Positions 8,293-16,169 of a DNA stretch of 16,169 bases are shown here, in pieces (position 1 is the first letter of the stretch; the number at the start of each line of letters is the position of its first letter). The stretch is from Monoraphidium neglectum (Eukaryota; Chlorophyta; Chlorophyceae; Sphaeropleales; Selenastraceae): contig NW_014012753.1 in NCBI RefSeq assembly GCF_000611645.1, forward strand, positions 3,487 through 19,655, in the 5' to 3' direction. The notes under the pieces are model-generated. The model saw only the letters and a list, made by a program, of their open reading frames with translations, ran no database searches and was not told the DNA's origin. Both the position numbers and the translations under genes were made by a program.

Positions 8293-10587
8293 TCAAGGGT
8301 AGAAGGGCACGGACACGCCGTTGGTGGCGGCGGTCACGTGGGTGGGGTCAGCAAGGTGGTCGGCCAGGTTCTGGATGGGGCCCTTGCCGGTGGCGGCGTA
8401 CTGCGAGAAGAAGCCCAGGGCGGCAACCATCGCCAGGCGGCCGTTCTGGGGGGGAGGGGGGTGTTTGGGGGGGGGAGTCGAGATGTGGGCGTCAGCAGTT
8501 GGGGTCTGGTTGGATGCGTGCATCGACACACGGGCAGGCACGGAGCTGCTGCGCAGCAGGCGGTGATGGCTGCGGAGCAGAGGAGCTTGCATTGCCCCCG
8601 CCCCTTCCCAGCCGCGGTTCGCGACGGCAGCTCGGACCCAGTCATGGGGTGGCTGTCGGCACCACACCGACAACAGGTGCAGGGGTCATCACCTTGATCT
8701 CCTTCTGCTTGTACTCGGCGTACTTGGCGGCGTCCCCGCGGCTCAGGCCGAAGGGGTCAAAGTACTTGCCGCCTGTGAAGGGGTGGGATTGCAAGCGGGC
8801 GTCAGCAAGGGCCCGCCAGAACCAAGCAGCAGAAGACCTCTCTGCGCGTGCACAGCGCCATTCCGCGGCGCCTTCATCGATTCGCCATCGCGCGCACGCC
8901 TGTCCCATCTCCCAGATGCATGTGATTCACGCGGGTGCCATGCTGGCCGATGGCAGTGATGCTATGGTATGAGTAACTTATCTATCTATCCATGCTGACA
9001 GGCTCACAAGATGGGGGGTACCGCGTGCGCCCTGCCTCACGCAGCGGCAGCACGACGACTCCCTTAGCCCCCAGATAGTCTCCTCACCGGGGTAGCCGTT
9101 CTCCTTGCCCTTGAAGTCATCGGTGATGCCGAAGAAGCTGCCGTCGCCCTGGCTGCCGGGGTTGAGGAAGTCCGCCAGGCGCTTGGACTCAACCCAGCCG
9201 AACAGCAGGAACTGCACGCCCAGGAGGGTCTGGAACGAGAAGGGGCTGTTGGCGATCGACACCTTGCCCGCGTCGTACCACTGGGGCAGGTCCAGGCCCG
9301 CCTCGGCGCCGAGCTGCAGGAGTGGGCGCGGGTGGGATGGGCGGGGTGTCCAGGTTGAAAGCGTCGTCGTGCTGGGTGGGCGTGCAGCTGCATAGTTGAC
9401 AAGAGATTAATGCATCTCAAGACCAGCAGCAGCTGCGGCCGCGGCAGCAGCGGCAATGGCAGCAGCGGCAGCAGCAGAGGCAGCAACGGCGACCGCAGCA
9501 ACGGCGGCGGCAGCTCTGCGACTCACAGCGGTGAAGAGGATGCCCGCCACGCCGAGCATCGCCCAGCGGCCGTTCTGCAGCTCAGCCTGAACCATCCTGT
9601 TGGACCAACCAGGGACAACGGGGGCCACATGGTTGGCTCCACACCCCATGCGAGAAGGTTGGCCGAATCACCATTTGGCTGCGCCACGCTTTGTCAGTGC
9701 GATCGCCACATTCTGGCCATGCCAGGACAGCACTTGCTGCAGGCGCCACCATGTGGACACGCCGCTGCTTGCCCCCCGCTTGCCCCCTGCCGCCCCTCGT
9801 CACCCTCGCCCAATCAGTCGGCCCCCTTTTGAGCCCCCCCCCTAAGCCCCATCCCTCCAGACCCCTGATCTAGACCCAGCTGACGCACCAGCGGCGAGTG
9901 AGGGGGTCCTCGCTCAGCTTGAGGGGGTCGAAGCCATAGTCACCCGCCAGGCTGCAGGGTTCACGGGAGCGGATCGTCAGGCGGACAGCAAAGGGGGCCA
10001 AAGTGAGCGTGATGTAGCTGATGAAGATGAACGCGCATGCGAGGGTGTGCGCGAGAGACGCTGTCGGCGGCATGGGCTCCGGCGCAGACCAGAGGGGCCA
10101 TGCGGCGCATGCGCGCGCATTGAGCCGCTGCCCGCTGGTTGCACTCGCCTGCCGTCCAGGTACTCAGGCGCCGGGTTCCCGGGGAACCACAGAGGACGGT
10201 TGGCAGCGGCAGCAGCGCGGACGACGCGCACGGCCTGCGATGGGGTAGCGTGGTGAGGGGCACTCGCTGTTGTTCCCTTGCCCTGGGAGCACTGCCGATG
10301 CTCACACGCTCTCTGCCCCCTGCGTCAGGCAGATCTACTGCCCAGGCAGCGTTAGCTCTGTCGCGTGCAGAAAAATAATCTCGTGCAGCTGGCGATGGGC
10401 CATTGCCCTTGCAGCCAGGTCGGGGCCCTGCAATCCAGATCCGCCGACCGAGCTGCCCACGCCAGGGCGCCGCGTCCGATTGGGAACGCTGGAGACGAGG
10501 CAAAATTGCTATCAGGAGTCGCACCTTCGCCGTAGAGCCGCTGCGGAGGGCCGCGGCCCGCTGGGCACCCCTGTTGGCGAGCTGCAT
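8293..10587 (-). CDS. LHCA: Photosystem I light-harvesting chlorophyll a/b protein (LHCI, Lhca family)
   Basis: Three-helix thylakoid antenna protein that passes excitation to photosystem I. Seven exons: 10587-10525, 10234-10149, 9951-9889, 9596-9527, 9313-9088, 8772-8693, 8445-8293; total 246 residues, all phases fit. Residues 1-~32 look like a transit peptide ([21 protein letters not shown]). The mature part begins near [17 protein letters not shown] and continues [20 protein letters not shown]. Helix B is [18 protein letters not shown] with Glu76/Arg81 and Asn79 where most LHC proteins have His. Helix C lies in [20 protein letters not shown]. Then come [32 protein letters not shown] and helix [20 protein letters not shown], with Glu194/Asn197/Arg199. 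The end is NLADHLADP...NGVSVPFYP. Intron 2 (10148-9952) has a GC donor. Family is certain. The exact Lhca number is not assigned; Asn79 points to a red-form type, compare Chlamydomonas Lhca2/4/9. Confidence 0.96.
9420..9513. repeat. CAG/GGC low-complexity tract inside LHCA intron 4
   Basis: Interrupted CAG and GGC trinucleotides on the plus strand, next to the donor of LHCA intron 4 (9526-9314). They create long Ala- or Ser-rich open frames that are not coding; the spliced phase excludes them. Confidence 0.6.
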
Positions 10588-11593
10588 GATGCTGCTGTGA
10601 GTGCTGCAGCTGTGGAGATGATGAGGAGAAGTGCAGGACTGATGCGGGAGTGTGCTGAAACGCAACAGTGAAGCAGGCTTGGTCGACGAGCGGAAGCCAA
10701 ATCTGATGAACCTCAAAACCTCGGGGTCCGAGCAGCCGTGACCGGAGACCCAAGCACCGTGTCTGAACCACTTGATTAGATTTTATGGCATCACACGCTT
10801 GAGCCACCACCAGTGTGGTCAACAGCCCGTCAAACAACAGAAACCCTCAGCACTCGTGCGTGCGGGCAAACCATTCATGCTGCGCCCTTTCTTTCAGCTG
10901 AGACATAATGTAAAGATAGTTATAACCTGTTTGAACGGCACTCGCATACCAAACCCTCCTTGCCTCTTGCGAGCATTTTACAGGTCAACACGTTTGACCT
11001 TGGTGCACCACAGCCGCGTAGCGCAGAGGGCTGGAGGCGCGTGCCCAATCATGGCTGCGGAGATGACCCAATTGGCAGTCATCCTGTCATTGTATGGGGT
11101 GGGCATGGCGCTCATGCCTCAAGGCTCACGACGCAACAGGCCTGCGCTCCCAACAAACGGGGTGCCAGATGTGCAGGCGCCACGCTGTGCTTTGATGGCT
11201 GTTCAGGAAGCTGAGCATGCGACATTAAGATCCACTGCCGTATGGGGCAGCTCCTGAATGTGAAACGACAGCTGCCAAAGCTCTTGATCCTGGCAAGCGG
11301 GACCTGAGACCACCTCGTGACCTGAGATGCCACCAGGACGCAACATGAACGACTGGCAACATAGCTATCAGGCAGTCAGCTGCTGATGAAAGCCAAATCC
11401 TCGTGATTTGCAAGAGCTCTGGTGTTCCAGGGGAGCAGGCTGCGGATTGCCCTGCACGACGGCGGTGTGGGCCGGGGTGACGCCCAGTGACCCTCAAGAG
11501 ACTGGACATGCAGTATGAATGGTTCAAGAGCTCCTGCACATGAAATCCGCTTGACTCATTAGTTGTTTGTCGACATCGAAAAACACCTCGCCA
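10588..11593. other. 1-kb intergenic region between divergent LHCA and syntaxin-18 genes
   Basis: It must contain the promoters and 5' UTRs of both genes. Base composition is closer to even than in the exons. A plus-strand open frame at 10772-11257 has no family motifs and is read as chance. AT-rich spots on the LHCA side, about 10779-10786 (CATAAAAT on minus) and 10915-10925, could be core promoter elements, but nothing distinguishes them further. Confidence 0.4.
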
Positions 11594-13873
11594 ATGGTGG
11601 AACGCAAGGACGACTGGATCACAGCGGTGGAGGCTGCTTGTCGCTCGCACCTGGACGCTGTGAGAAAAATTCTGTATCTGCATATTGCCATTGCGCGCTG
11701 TCGTGATCTGGCACCGTGATCCCTGTGCAGGACGCCTACAAAAGAGTCAAGGCGGAAATGCTTTTGAAGAAGCCTGTCAAGAGCACCCCCTTCCGCCAGG
11801 CAGCAGACCAAGTGGTGGGTACTCTTGACGCAACATGGCGGGTGGTGCACCTGTCAACTGCAATGCCCCACCGCGCTGCAAGGGGGGACCTCGCCGCACG
11901 CACCACCCCTGAGCGCCGCCGATCCTCCCCCCCCCTCCCGCCCCTCCCCGCATCCACATCCCTGAGAGCGCAGCAAGCCAGCATCGTCGCGTTGCGATCG
12001 TTTATTGACGAGAACAAGCGCGACTACGTAGCGGCGGCGGGGCGGTTCACTGCAGAGCAGAAGGACCGAATTGAAGAGGAGGTGCTGCAGGTGGGCCAGC
12101 GAACCGCAGGCTGGACTGTGGGGTCAGGCTGTAGCTGGCGTGGGACAGGTGGCGGCTGCGGGGCCGCAGACGCGCGCCCCGGCACGCCCCGCAGTTGCCC
12201 TTGCCTGGGTGCCCTGCTGCCGTGCACACGGGCTGCCCTGCTGCCGCGTGCACCCGACACGCCGCAGGTGGTGTCGAGCTGTCGCGCGCGGGTGGAGCAG
12301 CTCACGAACAGCATCGTGGCGGCGCAGCAGCAGCGGGCGCCGAGCGGAAGGCCGGTGGTGAACGAGCAGACAGTCGCGCACCTTCACGGGGCAGTAAGTG
12401 GGACGCGTGCAGGGACTGCTGCCGGCTGCCTTGGGCCACTCAGGGAGCCTGATGGTCGCTTTTAAAGGCTGCGGTGTTTCGCGCTGGCCTAGGAATAGCT
12501 GACAAAGCTTGTCCGTTCCAGCGATCTTTGGCATCGCCCCGGCCGTTTGCCATGTGCGCGCATACACACACGCACACACGCACACACACACGCTGTCTCT
12601 CCTTCTGTCCCTCTCAGATAGACACGCACGCACACACATACACACACACACACAACCACACCACCGTCACTGGGCCTCACACTAATAAACAGGTGCTGGT
12701 GCTGGTGGAGCAGCTGCACGTCGCGACCGCGGCCTTCGACCGCTGCCGGGCGGTGCGCAACGCGCAGCGGCTGGCTGAGGACATGCGGATGCAGCAGCGG
12801 CGGGCAACCAATTACAAAGCAGTGCGTTCCGCCGTGTGTGTTCGCGCGCGAGGTGGCTGGTTGTTGTGCATGTGCATGCATGCACGTGTGCTTGCTTGCT
12901 GCGCCTGTGCTTGCTTATGACCGTGTGCATTTGCGTGCGTGGGTGTGTGTGTGTGTCTTCGAGTGTGTGTGGTGGGTGGGGATGAGGAGATACTGCTCAA
13001 GGGCAGGGGAGTACGAAAGGGTTCAGGAGCCTGAGGTGCAGATGGCGTGTGCTGGTTGCTACCAGGCAATGTGACGTCAGCAGCAGGGGGCGCGGCACCC
13101 GTGGGAACGCGATGCTTCTGCCTTGGGGCCGTTGCACACCAGGGTGATCTTCAGTGAACGATCCCACGCCAACCCCCTCATGCGGCTGCGCCTGCAGACA
13201 ACGAGCGCCCAGCATGCAAGTAGCAACAGCACCGGCATCGGCCTGCCCGACGGCGGGGAGCAGCGGCAGGGGGCCGTGGAGTCTGGGGGCGGGCAGCTGC
13301 AGCAAACGATGCACGACCAGGAGACACAGCGTTTGCTGGTGGGTCCGGCGCCTAGCGGCCGCCCGCCTGGCAATTTTGCATTGCGCAGCGTCTGCGCGAG
13401 CAAGCCTACTGGTGCCTTTGTACCTATGCCTCTGCTGAAATGACTGCTGTGAGGGCAGCATCATGTTCTGGACTCAACTCCAAACGTAGTCTAGTGCATG
13501 CAATGAGAAGGGACTCAGCAAGATTGCGGGAACGCTCATCCATTCATCCCCCAGTCTGCAAAACGCCCCAACTTTCCAACGCAATCGCATCCAGGAGGAC
13601 CTCATGCGCAGCACGAATCAAGTGGAGCGCGTCGAGCGCACGGTGCGCGACATAACCACCATGCAGCAGATGATAAGCACCGCGGTGATGCAGCAGGCGG
13701 AGCAGATAGAGCAGCTGTACGATGTGGCGGTTGAGGCCACGGCGCACGTGCGGCGGGGGAACGAGGAGCTGCGCAAGACGATCGCGGTCAACAGCAGCAG
13801 CACGCTGTATATAGTGGTGCTGCTGCTGACTGCGAGCGCGCTGCTGCTGCTGTTTGACTGGATCAACAGCTGA
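11594..13873 (+). CDS. SYP81: Syntaxin-18 / SYP81-type Qa-SNARE
   Basis: Tail-anchored Qa-SNARE; in yeast (Ufe1), animals (STX18) and plants (SYP81) this class works at the ER in Golgi-to-ER vesicle fusion. Exons: 11594-11659, 11731-11814, 11974-12090, 12268-12393, 12693-12821, 13198-13338, 13595-13873. Introns are GT-AG and all lengths are phase-consistent, giving 313 residues. N-terminal part: MVERKDDWITAVEAACRSHL, VKSTPFRQAADQV, then SFIDENKRDYVAAAGRFTAE, matching the syntaxin-18 HRKDYV region. Exons 4-5 join as VAHLHGA then VLVLVEQLHVATAAFDRCRA, close to plant SYP81 IAHKHGVVLILSEKLHSVTA. A variable Gly/Ser/Gln linker precedes HDQETQRLL. The SNARE helix spans ~222-290 with predicted zero-layer Gln255 (VMQQAEQIEQLYDVAVEAT). 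The membrane anchor is ~292-309, and the protein ends FDWINS. The start was chosen because this ATG gives a phase-0 first exon resembling the SYP81 N-terminus; exon 3 could begin at a nearby alternative AG. Confidence 0.92.
12561..12660. repeat. (CA)n microsatellite block in syntaxin-18 intron 4
   Basis: Two CA/CG-alternating tracts, about 12561-12592 and 12622-12660, separated by a pyrimidine-rich stretch, lie just upstream of exon 5. Any protein-like frames here are repeat artefacts. Confidence 0.85.
12923..12978. repeat. (TG)n microsatellite in syntaxin-18 intron 5
   Basis: TG-rich tract, purest at 12943-12956, in the intron following exon 5. It is complementary in the pre-mRNA to the CA tracts of the preceding intron. 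A short perfect palindrome (GTGCATGCATGCAC, 12872-12885) lies in the same intron. Confidence 0.8.
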
Positions 13874-13878
13874 TGTAA
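13874..13878 (+). terminator. TGTAA directly after the syntaxin-18 stop
   Basis: TGTAA begins at the first base after the TGA stop (13871-13873). It is the only copy of this signal I found before the next gene. If used, the 3' UTR would be only ~20-30 bases, which is unusually short, so its use is doubtful. Confidence 0.3.
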
Positions 13879-14194
13879 AAAGCGGCACCATCCAGGCATG
13901 CCGCAGGAGCGCCGCATCGGCGGATGAGCATGGAACGCGCTGGGTTGGGTGTGCATCGTACACAGGAGTCACTTGGGGCCTGTCGCTGCTGGCTCGCCCG
14001 CATGTTGCATGTTTGACTCACCAGTGACATGGGTTTGCCTGGCGCGTTGGCCAGGATTAGCCGTGACCAACTACGGCGCAATGATGGGCAGCAGAAGAAT
14101 ATCAGTTTTGATTTGCCTTGACAGGCGTCCAGCCTGTCACTGTGATCTGTACGATCTGTAGCCCCGAACATCGAAGTGAGGTTGTTGCGGCAGT
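13879..14194. other. Spacer between syntaxin 18 and the downstream unknown gene
   Basis: About 315 bases with no recognisable ORF or RNA gene. It should contain the syntaxin-18 3' end and the promoter or 5' UTR of the next gene. I found no clear TATA element. Confidence 0.35.
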
Positions 14195-15929
14195 GTGCTC
14201 CATCAACACTTGTGCCAACGCGACGTTATTGGGCTTGCAGCAGCCCAAATGATCCCGCTGCAGGTCCTAGGCTTCCTGCCGGGCGCGCAGCAGCTGTCTT
14301 CACGAGTGCTGCCAGTCGCATTACGTGCAGTGTTGGCCGTTGTTGAAGGAGGATGCGGCTGCGGAGTGTACAGCGCCGGCACGCGGGCAAGCAGCAGCAG
14401 CTTCAGCAGCGTTGCGCCACAGCGCTCAAGAGGCCGTCGACGAAACCAGCAGCAGCAGCAGGAGCAGCAGCAGCTTAGCACGTCCCAGCCGTGGGGACGG
14501 ATACCTGACGAGGACCTGCCGGTGCAGTACTCGCTGCGGCCGTCTGTGATGTCGCCCCTGCACTCCGTCTATCGGTGCGGACCCCCCAGCGCCCGCACCG
14601 CAGTCACGCCGCCCGAACGCATCGTCAACCCCCGGCGCCGCAGCGTCGCTTCCACGAGACCCCCTCTCCGCCGCGCCCTGCCAGCTCCCACCCCTGCTAT
14701 TGCCCTGTTAGGGCAGGTTGTCACCGCCTCGGCGACCCCCCACCCCCACCCACCGGACCTCGCCTGCCCCTCCCGTGAACCCAGGAAGCATCAGGAGCTG
14801 CAGCGGTGGGCGGATTTCGCAGCCCTGGGAGCGGCGGCCCAGATCAAGCTGGGAGAGGAAATCACAGCAGCGACTGATGCAGAGGTGGGCTTGTCAGAAA
14901 GGGGGGGGGGTGTGTGTGTGCGCGTTGGCCCCCCCATCGGATTGAGACAGGGCGTCTGCGTGCGCGTGGGCGGCCGCCGGGGCGCGCGCCAGCCGCGGGC
15001 CGGCCAGTTTGTGGCTCCGGAGTGGCTCGAGAGGACGCGCGTGCCAGTGCTGACGCCGCAAACAGCAACACCGGGTACATGCGCGGCCGCATATACATCT
15101 ACAACATCACCTGCGCAAGCACCGCAACCAGCACCAACAGCACTCGCCCCTCGTCCCTTTCAGGTCCCCTCGGAGCTGGCCAGGCGCCGCAAGGCGCTGG
15201 GCGCGCTCACCAACGCGTACGCCGCCGCGCTGAGCGAGGGCCCGCTGACGCCGCCGGCCAGGCCCGACCAGGGGCAGGGCTACACGCTGATGCTTGAGCA
15301 GCGGCTGGCGGATGAGCAGCCCGACTTTATCGAGTTCTCGCGCGTCCTGAGCGGTGGGGCGGCCGCTCGATCCCCCGTGGTTGCGTGTGGTTTTGGGGGC
15401 ACGATGTCGAGACCGCCGTTCGGACGGCTGTCTGGGGTGCCTGTTTGAATGGGTTGTTGGTAGATTGCTTTGCCTGGGTGTGATGCAAGGAACTATTATT
15501 ATGAGGGGGGGGTCTTGAGGGATGAAATGCGGTGACGCATATGATACTATTTGGGGGGGTCCTGTTGGGTGTGGGGCAGGGCAGCGAACGGGTGGGCAAT
15601 GCGGGGGGCCGGGGCTCATCTTGGCGCCCTCACAAGGCGCGCAGGATGGAGTGCCAATGCACCCTCTGCAAGGGTCACATGCACGTGAACATGCACACTC
15701 TCCCCCCCCCCACACACACACACACACCACACCACCGCCACGCTCACACCTCATGCGTTGCGCACACAAGCTATGTCCTCCCAACCAACCGGCCCGCCGC
15801 GGCCCCGCCTAACCCGCAGGCGAGCGCGACGTGTGGGACTACTGGTTTGAAGACTTTGCTCCCCGCTACGACGGCCTGCCCGGCCTCGCCCCCCTGGTCA
15901 AAGCCTTCAGCCGGCCCAGCATTGCGGAG
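14195..15929 (+). CDS. Unrecognised protein, partial (3' end outside window)
   Basis: Gene model built from splice phases: exons 14195-14574, 14785-14884, 15164-15353, 15820-15929, continuing past the window after a donor at 15930. The first intron (14575-14784, 210 bases, GTGCGG...CCCAG) is stop-free and in frame, so the raw frame reads through it, but its translation is Pro/Arg/Ser-rich like a C-rich intron. Spliced, the protein reads HSVYR joined to KHQELQRWADFAALGAAAQ. The N-terminal ~100 residues are Ser/Arg/Gln-rich with a polyglutamine run (QQQQQEQQQ) and could be an organelle targeting peptide; Met19 is an alternative start. The conserved-looking part includes LPVQYSLRPSVMSP, ARRRKALGALTNAYAAALSE, ADEQPDFIEFSRVLSG and ERDVWDYWFEDFAPRYDGLP. 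I do not recognise the family. Consistent phases over four exons and normal amino-acid composition argue that the gene is real. Confidence 0.6.
14391..14474. repeat. CAG trinucleotide tracts coding for Ser/Gln runs
   Basis: CAG/AGC repeats at about 14391-14410 and 14446-14474 lie in the first exon of the unknown gene. The second encodes an interrupted polyglutamine run. Such tracts are common in chlorophycean proteins. Confidence 0.7.
14901..14919. repeat. G9 plus (TG)n tract in an intron of the unknown gene
   Basis: A run of nine G followed by TG dinucleotides lies just downstream of the donor at 14885. It is intronic and low-complexity. Confidence 0.7.
15701..15737. repeat. C-run plus (CA)n tract in an intron of the unknown gene
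   Basis: A run of C followed by about ten CA dinucleotides and CCACC units lies in the intron 15354-15819, about 85 bases before the acceptor. Confidence 0.8.
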
Positions 15930-16130
15930 GTGCGGGCTCACGCCGCGCCGCCGCCCCTGCTCACGGTCGCGCGGACGTGCTCTCTGGGGACTGCGGGGCG
16001 TGGGCGCTTGGGGGCTGCGGTGGTGGAGAGCAGCGTGGCGCGGCAAGGGCTGCGGGCTGCAAGCGTGCCGCCTATGCGGGCATGCCGTTGAGGCGCGAGA
16101 CCCTGATGAGGCCACAGCAGCCCTCTCGCC

Positions 16131-16169
16131 AAACACACACACACGCGCGCGCGCGCGCCGCCCCCCCCC
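16131..16169. repeat. (CA)n(CG)n tract at the right edge
   Basis: CA dinucleotides pass into CG dinucleotides and end in a C-run at the window edge. It lies in the presumed intron after 15929. The alternating purine-pyrimidine sequence is of Z-DNA-forming type. Confidence 0.75.

Noticed and set aside
8446..8480. G-rich runs on the plus strand as a possible regulatory quadruplex
   Set aside because: On the LHCA sense strand these are C-runs forming the polypyrimidine tract before the last exon, which explains them well enough.
7893..8972. Long plus-strand open frame (359 codons)
   Set aside because: It runs antisense across the LHCA 3' UTR and last exons, is Arg/Pro/Gly-rich and has no family motif. 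It is a GC-rich shadow.
9407..9501. Ala-rich or Ser/Gly-rich open frames over the CAG/GGC tract
   Set aside because: The tract is inside LHCA intron 4; the conserved ILFTA to [12 protein letters not shown] join skips it in phase.
11016..11085. Sequence resembling part of a tRNA (GTAGCGCAGAGG-like D-arm followed by a CAT triplet)
   Set aside because: I could not pair an acceptor stem or a proper T-arm with GGTTCGA-type loop.
10772..11257. 161-codon plus-strand open frame in the LHCA/syntaxin-18 intergenic region
   Set aside because: No recognisable motif or splice continuation into the syntaxin gene; composition is mixed, as in non-coding DNA. A lineage-specific small gene cannot be fully excluded.
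12541..12978. Cys/Val/His-rich open frames across the CA/TG repeats
   Set aside because: They are translations of dinucleotide repeats in introns.
1..16169. CRISPR array, transposon, integrated virus or bacterial operon
   Set aside because: No spaced direct repeats, terminal inverted repeats, transposase or capsid motifs were seen, and every recognisable gene has spliceosomal introns.

Overview
This window looks like nuclear DNA of a green alga, most likely a core chlorophyte (Chlorophyceae-like). Reasons: it is GC-rich; genes are split into many short exons with GTGAG/GTGCG/GTGGG donors and CAG acceptors; TGTAA, the usual chlorophycean poly(A) signal, follows several genes; there are many CA/TG and GCC/CAG simple repeats; and two genes encode chloroplast proteins (a photosystem I antenna and plastid ribosomal protein L6). 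All gene models were spliced by hand using reading phase and remembered family motifs. No alignment or transcript evidence was available.

Layout: (1) 1-~1463, minus: RAD51C recombinase paralog, cut by the left edge. (2) 2093-4064, plus: plastid ribosomal protein L6, seven exons, the last starting with the stop codon itself. (3) 5030-7300, minus: a three-exon gene joining an N-terminal MGCGIS acylation-type motif, a lysozyme-like lytic transglycosylase (SLT) domain and two LysM domains; this is the most unusual gene here. (4) 8293-10587, minus: a seven-exon LHCI (Lhca) protein with one GC-AG intron and Asn at the helix B chlorophyll ligand position. (5) 11594-13873, plus: syntaxin-18/SYP81-type Qa-SNARE, seven exons. 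(6) 14195-15929 and beyond, plus: an unrecognised gene of at least four exons, cut by the right edge.

The genes do not form an operon or one pathway; each should be transcribed separately. RAD51C and L6 are divergent, L6 and SLT-LysM are convergent, LHCA and syntaxin 18 are divergent across about 1 kb, and syntaxin 18 and the unknown gene run in tandem. I saw no convincing tRNA, rRNA, CRISPR array, transposon or viral element.

The best candidate for something new is the SLT-LysM protein: a bacterial-style peptidoglycan-cleaving domain plus peptidoglycan/chitin-binding domains, in an intron-rich nuclear gene, with an N-terminus typical of myristoylated and palmitoylated cytosol-facing proteins.
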